From positions 62,001 to 126,000 of the forward strand of contig JAQDCK010000002.1 of assembly GCA_027681045.1 (NCBI GenBank): 64,000 nt of DNA. Direction: 5' to 3'. The position numbers and the translations under genes are program-made. The notes beneath the pieces were generated by a model that saw only the letters and a list, made by a program, of their open reading frames with translations, was not told where the DNA came from and did not search any database. Shown here one piece after another: positions 57,201 through 64,000 of the stretch. Position 1 is the stretch's first letter. Every line of letters starts with the position of its first letter. This DNA comes from Lactobacillaceae bacterium AF64-9pH9TA (GTDB taxonomy: Bacteria > Bacillota > Bacilli > Lactobacillales > Lactobacillaceae).

Positions 57201-58500
57201 CCTGCCTTTGCCTTATCTGGTTGTCCGGCCATTTTATGATAAAGCCAGCCAGCAGGCGGACTGTGAATTTGTATTAGTCAACCAGGTCTTCAGTCAGCTC
57301 TTGCAGCTGCCGAAAAATGAAATATTGGGCAAGAAGATGACGGCGGCCTTGCCAGGCGAAGAGGTCCAGTGGTCCAGCCTGCCTTTGGAGGTTCTCCGGA
57401 CTGGCCGGGCCAGCAGCCACCGTCTGTACAGCAAGCATATGGCGGCCTGGTGTGAATTCACGATTTTGCCGGCTGCCCAGCCGGCCTGCGTGGCCCTGGC
57501 CTTTACCAAGATAGAAGATAATGCTCCGCGCCTGGCCGCCCTTAAACGGTCAGGAAGCCTGGCTGCCCAAAGCGCGGCCTTGGCCCGGACTTTGAACGGA
57601 CCGGAAGACCATGCTTCTGAAATCAACTTCTCCTTGGTTGAAGTGGCTAGCTTGATTGCGCCAGAAAGAATCTACATGTTTTCTTCCGACCAGGAAAAGG
57701 CGGAACTTGAATACGAATGGACCCGGAAGACCAGTCTCATGGGCAGAGTTTCCGATGCTTTAGCGGAAAAAATTATTGCTTACTGTGAACAGCGGCGGGG
57801 CCAGCGGCCATATCTTTACGTCAGCGATATGGAGAGCCTCCGCTTTGACCGGGAACTTTACGAGCTGAACCGGAAGAATGTCCGCATCCTCTTATACCCG
57901 CTCTTTTCGGGCAAGACCCTCTTAGGCTATCTGGGAGTGGAAAACTTTGATGCTGACCAGCTGGCTTATGCCAAGGACCTGCTGGGCGAATACTCCCGCT
58001 ATCTGGCAGCCAAGCTGAGCGTAGTTAACCGTTTGTGGCAATTGCCGGATCCGGCTGCCAGCGACCACTTGACTGGTCTTGGCGGGGCAAGTGCCTACCA
58101 GAGCAAGCTGGAAGAGCTGAAGAGTGACCGGCAGCCGGCAGCTTTGATCTACCTGGACCTCTATAATTTGCGCGACTACAATGCTGATCACGGCCCGCAG
58201 GAAGGGAACCTGCTTTTGCAGCAGACCGCAGACTGGCTGGGGGAAAGCTTTGCTGTTTCCCAGCTCTACCGGATCAGCGGGGAAGAGTTTGTGGCTGTCT
58301 TGCCGGGAGCCAGTGGGGCAGACTTAGAGGCCAAGCTGGAAGAAGTCAAGGACCGGCAGGGCGGAGAAGACCGGATCAAGCTGATCTGGACCGGCAAGGT
58401 CTGTGACTACCCAAGACATATCCTGGACGCGGCCAAGCAGCTGGACCAAGCTTTAAATGAGCGGAAATCCGAGCTCTACGCTACTGCTAAGCAAGATTAA
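54283..58500 (+). CDS. Membrane 7TM-GGDEF/EAL c-di-GMP protein B
   Basis: 1405 residues. An N-terminal helix, an extracytoplasmic beta-rich domain (~60-180) reminiscent of 7TMR-DISM sensors, then about seven helices to ~residue 405. Next come a degenerate GGDEF (GNDHF, 499-503), an intact EAL (EAL 619-621, FNLSRTDF, VEITET, MDDFGSGASS with D740-D741, KLDMIF, CEGVES), then PAS and GAF segments, and a C-terminal GGDEF-type domain with SGEEF (1332-1336), possibly active. The layout repeats that of protein A. Start ATG 54283 is preferred (GGGGGAAGAGG upstream); an in-frame ATG 54250 overlaps the stop of gene A. The two genes are coupled in one operon. Confidence 0.88.
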   Translation: MMKKNNRAMVYSLIMALIMLALGIVSFWGRNQGIFGGIYATAPLTSAKTNWTDKKGKAVNLTELKPDKQGTLTIYYRLPKKLDKQDKLIFFSRYIKQIDAYIGKKKIYHSHPEIAADWLSLTEHYESFTNSIELPAEAAGKTVRLTLKGFYQPAGKLTACSLGNDGAFLANYVRKNALQVGLGIISVVLGLTLLLFSIFAPLTSAFKHSLGYYSVASVFFAILQMQEKMQLTVLFGHYHVWRLFTYPVMMLLPFLLIMAINAQLEHPKLAYTNAAFALSMLDLAYVLWRYWGKGKDLVSDRRFLINVVIAAFVGGIAMIFADLYQTRKAENEEKAEEVSESEQAAYKNRLLIHWSYLVTYVIILICIGIDGYRYLVLKQGIDDFSILFYGFFFTQIFMFRQYFLSELSNMEQKGQDDTYVKMVNYDRLTGLYTQYYLTQKISKEREEDPSIMPAIVYINLAKFKLYNVINGHEKGDECLKQVAEILRDIFGPDNLARFGNDHFVVFDQDDDGVMDRIEEANRQVGQIDLSFKLYLKAGIYYSDGSKSIENECDYAKTACDEVKDGAEKCYRVYTDEFSEQSAYTKFVVDHIDEAIANGDIQVYYQPQVHLMNGKLSGLEALARWNDQTRGFMSPGRFVPVLEDSNLTYKLDLYVLEEAAKLIRRQLDSGGKIVPISFNLSRTDFVTSDPNQVLLDLVKKYDIPREMLRVEITETILTGDPVKIKKAIDRFHADGFRVLMDDFGSGASSLNTLKEYGFDEIKLDMIFMRNFDDRSKKVIKPLISMAKSLGVHTLCEGVESKEQIAFLKDVGCEVIQGYYYSKPNTFQEVVDRLEELGVEWEGLDENSYFEIAGLVDVNVDQPLAIIDYDREKEGFEAFYLNSAFRSFAAQIGAVLDGDKQLSWYDQASQAKMLNFARSAARSTHEKLTSLNVSGREYQLSFKMVVNSHDHTLFKVLLLSSQAEEKMTSSSGYEDLPLPYLVVRPFYDKASQQADCEFVLVNQVFSQLLQLPKNEILGKKMTAALPGEEVQWSSLPLEVLRTGRASSHRLYSKHMAAWCEFTILPAAQPACVALAFTKIEDNAPRLAALKRSGSLAAQSAALARTLNGPEDHASEINFSLVEVASLIAPERIYMFSSDQEKAELEYEWTRKTSLMGRVSDALAEKIIAYCEQRRGQRPYLYVSDMESLRFDRELYELNRKNVRILLYPLFSGKTLLGYLGVENFDADQLAYAKDLLGEYSRYLAAKLSVVNRLWQLPDPAASDHLTGLGGASAYQSKLEELKSDRQPAALIYLDLYNLRDYNADHGPQEGNLLLQQTADWLGESFAVSQLYRISGEEFVAVLPGASGADLEAKLEEVKDRQGGEDRIKLIWTGKVCDYPRHILDAAKQLDQALNERKSELYATAKQD

Positions 58501-58502
58501 GA

Positions 58503-58530
58503 AGGAGACGCCAAGGCGTCTCTTTTTTCT
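58503..58530 (+). terminator. Terminator after the GGDEF/EAL pair
   Basis: GAGACGCC / GGCGTCTC perfect stem (58505-58512 with 58515-58522), loop AA, then TTTTTT. A TGCTATAAT extended -10 at 58545-58553 probably starts the next gene. Confidence 0.85.
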
Positions 58531-58584
58531 TTGAAAAAGCTGCATGCTATAATATTTCTTACACTTTAGGGAAAGGTGACAAAA

Positions 58585-59043
58585 ATGCGGAAAATTTTGT
58601 TTTTATGCCATGGCAACATTTGCCGGTCGCCAATGGCCGAATTTATTATGAAGCAGCTCCTGGCTGAAGCCGGCAAGGCTGACCAGGTCGAAGTTGCTTC
58701 CGCGGCCGTAACCGGCGATGAAATTGTTGGCGGGGTTGGTAATCCAATGGACCCCCGGGCTCAGCGGGAACTGGCCAAAAGCGGAGTGCCATTTAGCCAG
58801 CACCAGGCCCGGCTTTTGACCCGGGAAGACTATGACAAGTATGACTACTTGATCGCCATGGACAGTGAAAACTTCATGGCCATGAACCAGATCTGCGGGG
58901 GGGATCCAGATAGAAAGCAGTACAAGCTGCTCCAATTTGCCGGCAGCTTCGATGACATTGATGATCCCTGGTATACAAATGACTTTGACCTGGCCTTTCA
59001 AGAGATCAGCCGGGGCTGCCGGGGCTTGTTAGACCAACTTTAG
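58585..59043 (+). CDS. Low-molecular-weight protein tyrosine phosphatase
   Basis: 152 residues. Active-site loop CHGNICRSP (C8-R14) and the C-terminal general-acid loop DDPWYTND are both present, so the enzyme should be active on phosphotyrosine or related phosphates. ATG 58585 is chosen over GTG 58576 because GAAAGG ends 8 nt before it. Its targets are unknown. It has its own -10 after the GGDEF/EAL terminator. Confidence 0.9.
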   Translation: MRKILFLCHGNICRSPMAEFIMKQLLAEAGKADQVEVASAAVTGDEIVGGVGNPMDPRAQRELAKSGVPFSQHQARLLTREDYDKYDYLIAMDSENFMAMNQICGGDPDRKQYKLLQFAGSFDDIDDPWYTNDFDLAFQEISRGCRGLLDQL

Positions 59044-59051
59044 GCGGGGAA

Positions 59052-59080
59052 TTTACGAAAACGCTTAAAGCGAGTACAAT
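59052..59080 (+). promoter_or_regulatory. Promoter with cre-like site before the NAD(P)-binding gene
   Basis: TTTACG (59052-59057) and TACAAT (59075-59080) with 17-bp spacing. CGAAAACGCTTAAA (59056-59069) in the spacer matches 12 of 14 degenerate cre positions. Confidence 0.5.
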
Positions 59081-59139
59081 TAAGGGTGTAAGTTGTAAGA
59101 AAATTTTTAATTGTTTCTAGCAATAGTAAGGATTTGTTT

Positions 59140-59796
59140 ATGAGAAAGTATGTCATTTTGCATCCGACCAGCCGGATCTCCCGCCTGGTCATCAAGCACT
59201 TGCTGGCTGACCCCCAGTTCAGTGATGTGGAGCTGGAGCTTTTGACCCAGCGGCCGGAACTTTTGGCCGACCTGGCAAAGGCTGACCGGCTCAAGCTGAC
59301 TGAAGGGGCGGCAACTGACCTGGACAAGATCCTGGCAGTTACCAAGGATGCTGACTTGGTCTTCTTAGGCAAGGTTGACGACAAGAAGTTCACGGTGATT
59401 AGCAAGAACCTGGTCAAGGCAAGCCGGGAAAACGGCTTTGACCGGGTTATCGAATTAAGCCTGGCCGGCCTTTACTATGAAATTCCTGGGGAATTTGGCA
59501 CCTGGGTTGATGAATGGGTAGGCTCGGGCCGCTTTTTGCCAGCCAGAGAGGCTGCCCACCGCCTGGAAGAAGCTGACCTGGACTATACCTTGATCAGAAT
59601 GCCAGCCTTGACCGACTGGCCAGATGTCAAGTACTCCTTGACTGGCCGCTATGATGAATTCGTCGGCACCTCTGTTTCAAGAGCCAGCGTGGCTGACCTG
59701 GTCTTGCAGATCATGGCTGATCCAAGCCAGTACTCCCGGGCCAGCGTTGGCATCTCCCAGCCGGAAACGGCGGGTTACGTCCGGCCAGTTTACTAA
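59140..59796 (+). CDS. NAD(P)-binding, NmrA/YtfG-like oxidoreductase family protein
   Basis: 218 residues resembling atypical short-chain dehydrogenases (NAD(P)-binding PF13460). The usual GxxGxxG is weakly kept: MRKYVILHPTSRISRLVIKHLL has no clear glycine triad, so cofactor binding is uncertain. Later blocks KDADLVFLGKVDD, RVIELSLAGLYYE and the ADLDYTLIRMPALTDW segment are typical of the family. Start ATG 59140 has TAAGGA upstream. Single-gene unit with a strong terminator shared with the convergent permease. Confidence 0.7.
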   Translation: MRKYVILHPTSRISRLVIKHLLADPQFSDVELELLTQRPELLADLAKADRLKLTEGAATDLDKILAVTKDADLVFLGKVDDKKFTVISKNLVKASRENGFDRVIELSLAGLYYEIPGEFGTWVDEWVGSGRFLPAREAAHRLEEADLDYTLIRMPALTDWPDVKYSLTGRYDEFVGTSVSRASVADLVLQIMADPSQYSRASVGISQPETAGYVRPVY

Positions 59797-59808
59797 AATA
59801 AGCCAGAG

Positions 59809-59840
59809 AAAAAGGCCTGCACGCGCGTGCAGGCCTTTTT
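59809..59840. terminator. Bidirectional terminator
   Basis: Perfect 14-bp stem AAAAAGGCCTGCAC / GTGCAGGCCTTTTT with loop GCGC, flanked by A and T runs, serving the convergent oxidoreductase-like and permease genes. Confidence 0.92.
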
Positions 59841-59872
59841 GGTTTTATATTGTCTCTTAGCGGTTATTGTCT

Positions 59873-61504
59873 TTACTTGTCGGCTTTTGCCCCCTTTGGC
59901 AAGCGGCGGCCAATCAGCCAGACAGCCAGGAGGGCAATGACTGATTCAATGACAATGTAGAGGGCCCGCAGCTTGATAGTGGTCCCGCCCAGCCAGACAT
60001 TGAAGACGATTGAGCCCAAAACCAGGGCAATCATCCAGGTCCATTGCTGCTTGTCAAAGGCCAGGCCATATTCTTCTTCTCTTCTGCGGATGCCCGGAAA
60101 GATCCCGCCCAGGCCGATCAGGACCAGGCAGGCCACGATGTTGATGGAGAGTTCATACCACCAAACCCAGCTGCCTTCCTTGACGTCTTGCGGCATGAAG
60201 CCTAAGACCGTGGCGACAGCCGTGACGGCCAGGAGGGCAAAACCGACCCACCAGGCCAGGGTGTTGTTTTTAATGTAGCGGTAAACTGACGGGTACTTGG
60301 AAGAGTTTTTGCCCCGGACCTTCATGAAAGAGTAGAAGATCCAGCAGGTAACGGCCGGAGAGATGATCCCGTTCAAGTTCAAAAGCCAGTTGAAGATGTC
60401 GTTCATGTCAGGCAGGAAAATCCCCAGAACCATGATGAAGCCGCTCAAAAAGACAGTCAGAATGTAGCCGTTGATCGGCAGGCCGTCCTTGTTGGTCTTT
60501 TTGAGGAAATTCGGCATGTACTTGTCCCCGGTGTCGGAGATCAGCATTCTGGTCATGGCGTCCAGCAAAACGGACAAGAGGGCCACATTGTAGAAGAAGG
60601 AGGCCCAGGCGTAGATGTAGACAAACAAGTTGCCCACGCCGAATTGCTTGCCCATGGCGCCGAAGACATAGTATTCACCGTTCATCTTCAAGTCGTTTGG
60701 CATGTGGTTGGCATCGATGTAGATGCCCAGGGCAATTGAACCGAAGATGGTCAAAAAGCAGGTCATGAGGGCCAAAGCGATCATGGCCTTAGGGAATTCC
60801 CGCTTGGGGTCCTTCATCCGGGTCACGTATGGGGCGACCAGCTCAGACCCGTTGACGGCATAGATCAGCATCCCCACGGTTGAGAAGTATTTAAGGTCAA
60901 ACTTGGGGATGATGGTCTTCCAGGTAAATGGCGTCGCGGTTTTGCCGCCGGACTTGGCCAGGCCGGCAAAGGCCAGAAGCACGAAGAGGATGGTCATGAT
61001 GAACATGGCCCAGCCCCCGATGTTGGACAAGACTTCCATTGATTTGGAGAATTTGTGTTCCAGCAGGGTCAAAAGGATAAAAATGACAAAGGTGATGGCC
61101 GTAAACATGGCCGTTGAGAGGAATTTCGGGTCTTCAAACTCGTCAGTCCCGGTCAGCCCCCAGCCAACATCGACCAGGAGGCAGTTGGCCGTGTCGACCA
61201 CGTAAGGAATCGAAGCGGCCCAGTAGGTCCAGGCCGTGAAGTAACCTAAAAATTCACCGTCAGTGGCTCTGACCCAAGAGGAGAGGCCGCCGCCTTCATG
61301 GTTGAAAACTGAACCTAAGTGGCCAACGATCAAAGCGTAAGGAACCACGTAAAGGAACATCATCAAAACCCAGGAGGTGATGACCGCCATCCCTTGGTTT
61401 TGGAAGTTGTACATGATGTCTTCCAGCCCGATGACCGTGACAAAGGCCATCATGGCTAAAGTCTGCCAGGAAATATAATTTCCCTTTTTATCTAATTCGT
61501 CCAT
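59873..61504 (-). CDS. APC-family amino acid permease
   Basis: 543 residues, 12-14 hydrophobic helices. APC superfamily transporter; the helix 1 region MMAFVTVIGLEDIMYNFQNQG and GGGLSSWVRAT in the substrate region point to the glutamate/GABA-type subgroup, but the substrate is not certain. Start MDELDKKGN at 61504 has AAGGA 8 nt upstream on the minus strand; the in-frame ATG at 61528 would add eight residues without a ribosome binding site. The 258 bases up to msrA hold the divergent promoter region; I see no other feature there. Confidence 0.85.
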   Translation of the reverse strand: MDELDKKGNYISWQTLAMMAFVTVIGLEDIMYNFQNQGMAVITSWVLMMFLYVVPYALIVGHLGSVFNHEGGGLSSWVRATDGEFLGYFTAWTYWAASIPYVVDTANCLLVDVGWGLTGTDEFEDPKFLSTAMFTAITFVIFILLTLLEHKFSKSMEVLSNIGGWAMFIMTILFVLLAFAGLAKSGGKTATPFTWKTIIPKFDLKYFSTVGMLIYAVNGSELVAPYVTRMKDPKREFPKAMIALALMTCFLTIFGSIALGIYIDANHMPNDLKMNGEYYVFGAMGKQFGVGNLFVYIYAWASFFYNVALLSVLLDAMTRMLISDTGDKYMPNFLKKTNKDGLPINGYILTVFLSGFIMVLGIFLPDMNDIFNWLLNLNGIISPAVTCWIFYSFMKVRGKNSSKYPSVYRYIKNNTLAWWVGFALLAVTAVATVLGFMPQDVKEGSWVWWYELSINIVACLVLIGLGGIFPGIRRREEEYGLAFDKQQWTWMIALVLGSIVFNVWLGGTTIKLRALYIVIESVIALLAVWLIGRRLPKGAKADK

Positions 61505-61762
61505 AAAAAAATCCTTCCTGTTAATCAAACTGTCCTAACAAGAAGCCAGGCCCGGGGACTTGTTTAGCGATACCATTTCCATCTCCAATCTAGCAATTAT
61601 TAAGCTTTTTTAAAGCAAAATCTATTTTACAGTACTTATAAGGGCAAAAACAGCCTTTTAGCAATGATAGCGGTTGCTGGACGAATATTTTGAGCAGAAG
61701 ATTTCCTATTTTTTTTGTTTGGAGTACAATTAAAGGCAAGTTAAAATTGATGAGGTGATTTT

Positions 61763-62290
61763 ATGGAGAAAAAATTAGACAGCGCGATTTTCGCAGGCGG
61801 CTGCTTTTGGTGCATGGTCGCTCCTTTTGATACTTTGCCAGGTATTGAGAGCGTCACGGCGGGCTACACGGGCGGGCACGTGCCTAATCCGACTTATGAA
61901 CAAGTTTGCAGCCATACGACTGGCCACACGGAGGCGGTCAAGATCGTCTTTGACCCGGAGCTCATGTCTTATGAGGACTTGCTGGGCTACTACTGGCAGG
62001 TGACGGACCCGACTGATGCCAGCGGCCAGTTCCAGGACCGGGGGGACAACTACCGGCCGGTGATTTTTTACAATTCACCAGAGCAGAAGGCGGCAGCAGA
62101 AAAGTCCAAGCAGGAACTGGCGGAAAGCGGCCGCTTTGATGATCCGATCGTGACCAAGATCGAACCGGCAGCGCCTTTTTACGAGGCTGAAGAATACCAC
62201 CAGCAGTTCTATTTAAAGCATCCAGACCGCTACGCGGCTGAAGAAGCCGGCGGCCGGGCCCAGTTTATCAAGGAGCACTGGGGCAAGTAG
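61763..62290 (+). CDS. msrA: Peptide methionine sulfoxide reductase MsrA
   Basis: 175 residues. Reduces methionine-S-sulfoxide in oxidised proteins. The catalytic GGCFWCM is near the N-terminus, with [25 protein letters not shown] after it and a C-terminal GGRAQF block. No extra resolving cysteines are apparent at the end. ATG 61763 follows GAGGTGAT, and a TACAAT at 61725-61730 is a possible -10. It probably uses thioredoxin, whose reductase gene (trxB) is also in this window. Confidence 0.96.
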   Translation: MEKKLDSAIFAGGCFWCMVAPFDTLPGIESVTAGYTGGHVPNPTYEQVCSHTTGHTEAVKIVFDPELMSYEDLLGYYWQVTDPTDASGQFQDRGDNYRPVIFYNSPEQKAAAEKSKQELAESGRFDDPIVTKIEPAAPFYEAEEYHQQFYLKHPDRYAAEEAGGRAQFIKEHWGK

Positions 62291-62306
62291 GCGTATGGGG
62301 GATGGC

Positions 62307-63155
62307 ATGAAGAAAGGTTTAGTGATGGAGGGCGGCGCCATGCGGGGCCTGTATACGGCCGGGGTGACGGACGTCCTCATGAAATACGGGATCAAGTTTG
62401 ACGGGGCGGTTGGCGTTTCAGCCGGAGTGGCCTTTGGCTGCAACTATAAGTCCCTGCAGCCCGGAAGAGTTTTACGCTACAACCTCCGCTATGGCAGCCG
62501 GCCCCAGTTTAAGAGCTGGCGGTCCTGGCTGAAAACCGGGGATCTCTACGGGGCAGACTTTTGCTACTACACTTTGCCGGAAGTACTGGATCCTTTTGAT
62601 ACCGCGGCTTTTGCCAGAAACCCCATGGACTTTTGGTGCGTGGCAACGGATGTGGAGACGGCCCGGCCGGCCTACCACAAATTGACCACCGGCAAGGGGC
62701 GGGACGTGGCCTGGATCCGGGCTTCAGCCTCGATTCCCGTTTTCGCCCGGCCGGTTAAAATCGGGGGCCACGCATACTGGGACGGGGGCGTCAGCGACTC
62801 CATCCCGGTCCGCTTTCTGTTGGACAAGGGCTATGACAAGGCAGTGGTCATTTTGACCCAGCCGGCTGGCTATCAAAAAGCGCCATCGCGTCTGCAGCCA
62901 GTCGTTGACCGGGTCTTGAAAAAGTACCCGGCTGTCGTGGCGCGCCTAAGGCAGCGGCATTTGGAATATAATGCCTGCCTGGCTTATATCGCCAAAGAGG
63001 AAGCAGCCGGCCGCCTCTTCGTCTTCCGGCCCAGCCAGGGGATCGACGTCAGCGCCATGGAAAAGGATCCTGGCCGCCTTAAGGCGGTCCACCAAGTCGG
63101 CGTGAGGGATGCCAAGCGGCAATTGGCGGCCTTGAAGGAATTTTTACAAGATTAA
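62307..63155 (+). CDS. Patatin-like phospholipase (RssA/YlbK type)
   Basis: 282 residues. The oxyanion loop is GLVMEGGAMRGLY, the nucleophile elbow GVSAG, and the dyad Asp is in YWDGGVSDSIPV. This is a full Ser-Asp catalytic set for an acyl hydrolase; the lipid substrate is unknown. ATG 62307 is used because GGGGGAT lies 5 nt upstream; ATG 62295 has no ribosome binding site. Probably cotranscribed with msrA (16 bp gap). Confidence 0.88.
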   Translation: MKKGLVMEGGAMRGLYTAGVTDVLMKYGIKFDGAVGVSAGVAFGCNYKSLQPGRVLRYNLRYGSRPQFKSWRSWLKTGDLYGADFCYYTLPEVLDPFDTAAFARNPMDFWCVATDVETARPAYHKLTTGKGRDVAWIRASASIPVFARPVKIGGHAYWDGGVSDSIPVRFLLDKGYDKAVVILTQPAGYQKAPSRLQPVVDRVLKKYPAVVARLRQRHLEYNACLAYIAKEEAAGRLFVFRPSQGIDVSAMEKDPGRLKAVHQVGVRDAKRQLAALKEFLQD

Positions 63156-63160
63156 GCATA

Positions 63161-63199
63161 AAAAATGGTGACTGAGCTAAGGCTCAACCACCATTTTAA
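63161..63199. terminator. Terminator between patatin gene and metal-binding protein gene
   Basis: AAAATGGTG / CACCATTTT arms with an inner AGC/GCT pair, flanked by A and T runs; serves two convergent genes. Confidence 0.8.
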
Positions 63200-63240
63200 T
63201 TTGCACTTGTTAAGTGTTCTCTCATTATTCTCTTTTTCTT

Positions 63241-64000
63241 TTAGTCGCCGAACTTGGCCAGCTTCTGGTAGTTATCCAGCATCCAGTCAGCATAGCTGAC
63301 CTTGTTTGGCATGGTTTCGCGGACTTCCACGATCGGGATGCCCTGCTCCTTGGCCTTCTTGACGAAGGACTTGACCGTGTCGGAGCTGGCCTGGGTGTTG
63401 TTGACGAAGAAGGCGATCTGCTTTTTCTTGATGGCTTCATTCATCTGGGCGATCACGGCCGCGCTCGGGTCGGTTTCCTTTTCAGTAGCTTCTTCAAAGT
63501 TCTTGTTGCCGATCTTGAAGCCGGTCCGCTCTAAAGCGTAGTCAAAAACCGGCTCGCTGACGAAGACCGGCTTGGCCTTGCTGCCCTTGATTCCGTCAGC
63601 AACTTTTTCGATCTTGGCGATCTTCTGCAAATACTTCTTGCCCTGGGCCTGGTAGTAGCTGGCGTGCTTTTTGTCAAGCTTGCTGAGCTTCTTGACCAGG
63701 TAGGCGACGTACTTTTTCGGCATATTTAAGTTGTACCAGATGTGAGGGTTGGCGCTGGAATCCAGCTGCATCAAGTCTTCCCCAACCTTGACGGCCTTCT
63801 TGCCATTAGAGGCGGCCAGGTTGCCCATCCAGCTGTCATAGCCCATCCCGTTGGCAACGATGATGTCGGCGTCAGACAACGTCTTGGCCGCATTGGTCGT
63901 CGGCTCATAGTCATGGGGATCAGAGTTGCCGTTGGCGATCAAGGCGGTAGCCTTCCCGTACTTGCCGACGATATTTTGAGCGATGTCGGCGTAAATGTTG
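63241..64000 (-). CDS. Zinc/manganese ABC transporter substrate-binding protein (5' end outside window)
   Basis: Cluster A-I metal receptor (ZnuA/AdcA/MntC type), truncated at the window edge: the frame stays open to base 64000 (…NIYADIAQNIVGKYG ahead of ATALIANGNSDPHDYEP). Metal ligands visible are the His in DPHDYEP and the His in ANPHIWYN; the later NNTQASSDTVKSF region fits the family. The His/Glu/Asp set needed to tell Zn from Mn is not complete in the visible part. No long His-rich loop is present, which leans away from zinc-type AdcA. The stop TAA is at 63241-63243. Confidence 0.85.
   Translation of the reverse strand, partial: NIYADIAQNIVGKYGKATALIANGNSDPHDYEPTTNAAKTLSDADIIVANGMGYDSWMGNLAASNGKKAVKVGEDLMQLDSSANPHIWYNLNMPKKYVAYLVKKLSKLDKKHASYYQAQGKKYLQKIAKIEKVADGIKGSKAKPVFVSEPVFDYALERTGFKIGNKNFEEATEKETDPSAAVIAQMNEAIKKKQIAFFVNNTQASSDTVKSFVKKAKEQGIPIVEVRETMPNKVSYADWMLDNYQKLAKFGD

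Noticed and set aside
1-64000. Mobile elements or CRISPR array
   Set aside because: No transposase, integrase, att-like direct repeats or regularly spaced repeats were seen anywhere in the window.

Overview
The window reads as chromosomal core DNA of a lactic acid bacterium, most likely Lactobacillus delbrueckii or a very close relative. Support: a G+C-rich coding style unusual for lactobacilli (many codons ending in C or G), Gram-positive ribosome binding sites, a cggR-gap-pgk-tpiA cluster (a gap-pgk-tpi operon is known from L. bulgaricus), and Lactobacillales gene orders such as rapZ-yvcK-whiA-clpP, ung-pta-tsaE, murB-potABCD and cdaA-cdaR-glmM. I see no insertion sequence, phage, integrase or CRISPR array. 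Species assignment is an inference from gene content.

Layout. 1-5.9 kb: late-competence genes comFA (cut by the window edge) and comFC, long-form hpf, secA, and prfB with its programmed +1 frameshift. 6-15 kb: a small membrane protein, hprK, lgt, gpsA, then trxB and uvrBA. 15-17.7 kb: a DUF308 membrane protein and two adjacent D-aminopeptidase-type enzymes of unrelated families. 17.8-21.3 kb: rapZ, yvcK, whiA and the divergent clpP, which has a near-perfect CIRCE operator. 21.5-26.1 kb: a large secreted protein of unknown function, then a structured leader with a Trp-containing 14-residue peptide ORF and two tandem terminators in front of a TrpX-type ABC importer, and tRNA-Arg(CCG). 26.3-31 kb: the cggR-gap-pgk-tpiA glycolytic cluster, followed by a non-coding unit with a strong promoter, a CcpA-type cre and its own terminator. 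31-36 kb: GNAT, a LURP-like protein, a Cof phosphatase, ung-pta-tsaE and a DnaQ-like exonuclease. 36-44 kb: murB-potABCD and cdaA-cdaR-glmM. 44-50.5 kb: a Cof phosphatase, a beta-lactamase-fold hydrolase, a copper operon (copY, cupredoxin, CPC-type ATPase) and a paired CrcB/Fluc fluoride channel with an unknown membrane protein. 50.7-58.5 kb: two giant paralogous GGDEF/EAL proteins in tandem, which make up 12 percent of the window. 58.5-64 kb: low-molecular-weight phosphatase, NAD(P)-binding protein, amino-acid permease, msrA, patatin-like lipase and a truncated metal-binding lipoprotein gene.

How it fits together. Carbon control recurs: HPr kinase, CggR, RapZ and YvcK genes are all present, and candidate cre sites lie in the promoters of hpf, the orphan RNA, crcB and the NAD(P)-binding gene. 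Two cyclic-dinucleotide systems share the window: c-di-AMP (cdaA-cdaR-glmM, tied to the cell wall) and a c-di-GMP module. In the c-di-GMP pair, the clearest synthase domain is in one protein and the clearest phosphodiesterase domain in the other. I regard that module, the trp-type leader and the cre-controlled orphan RNA as the three points most worth a second look.
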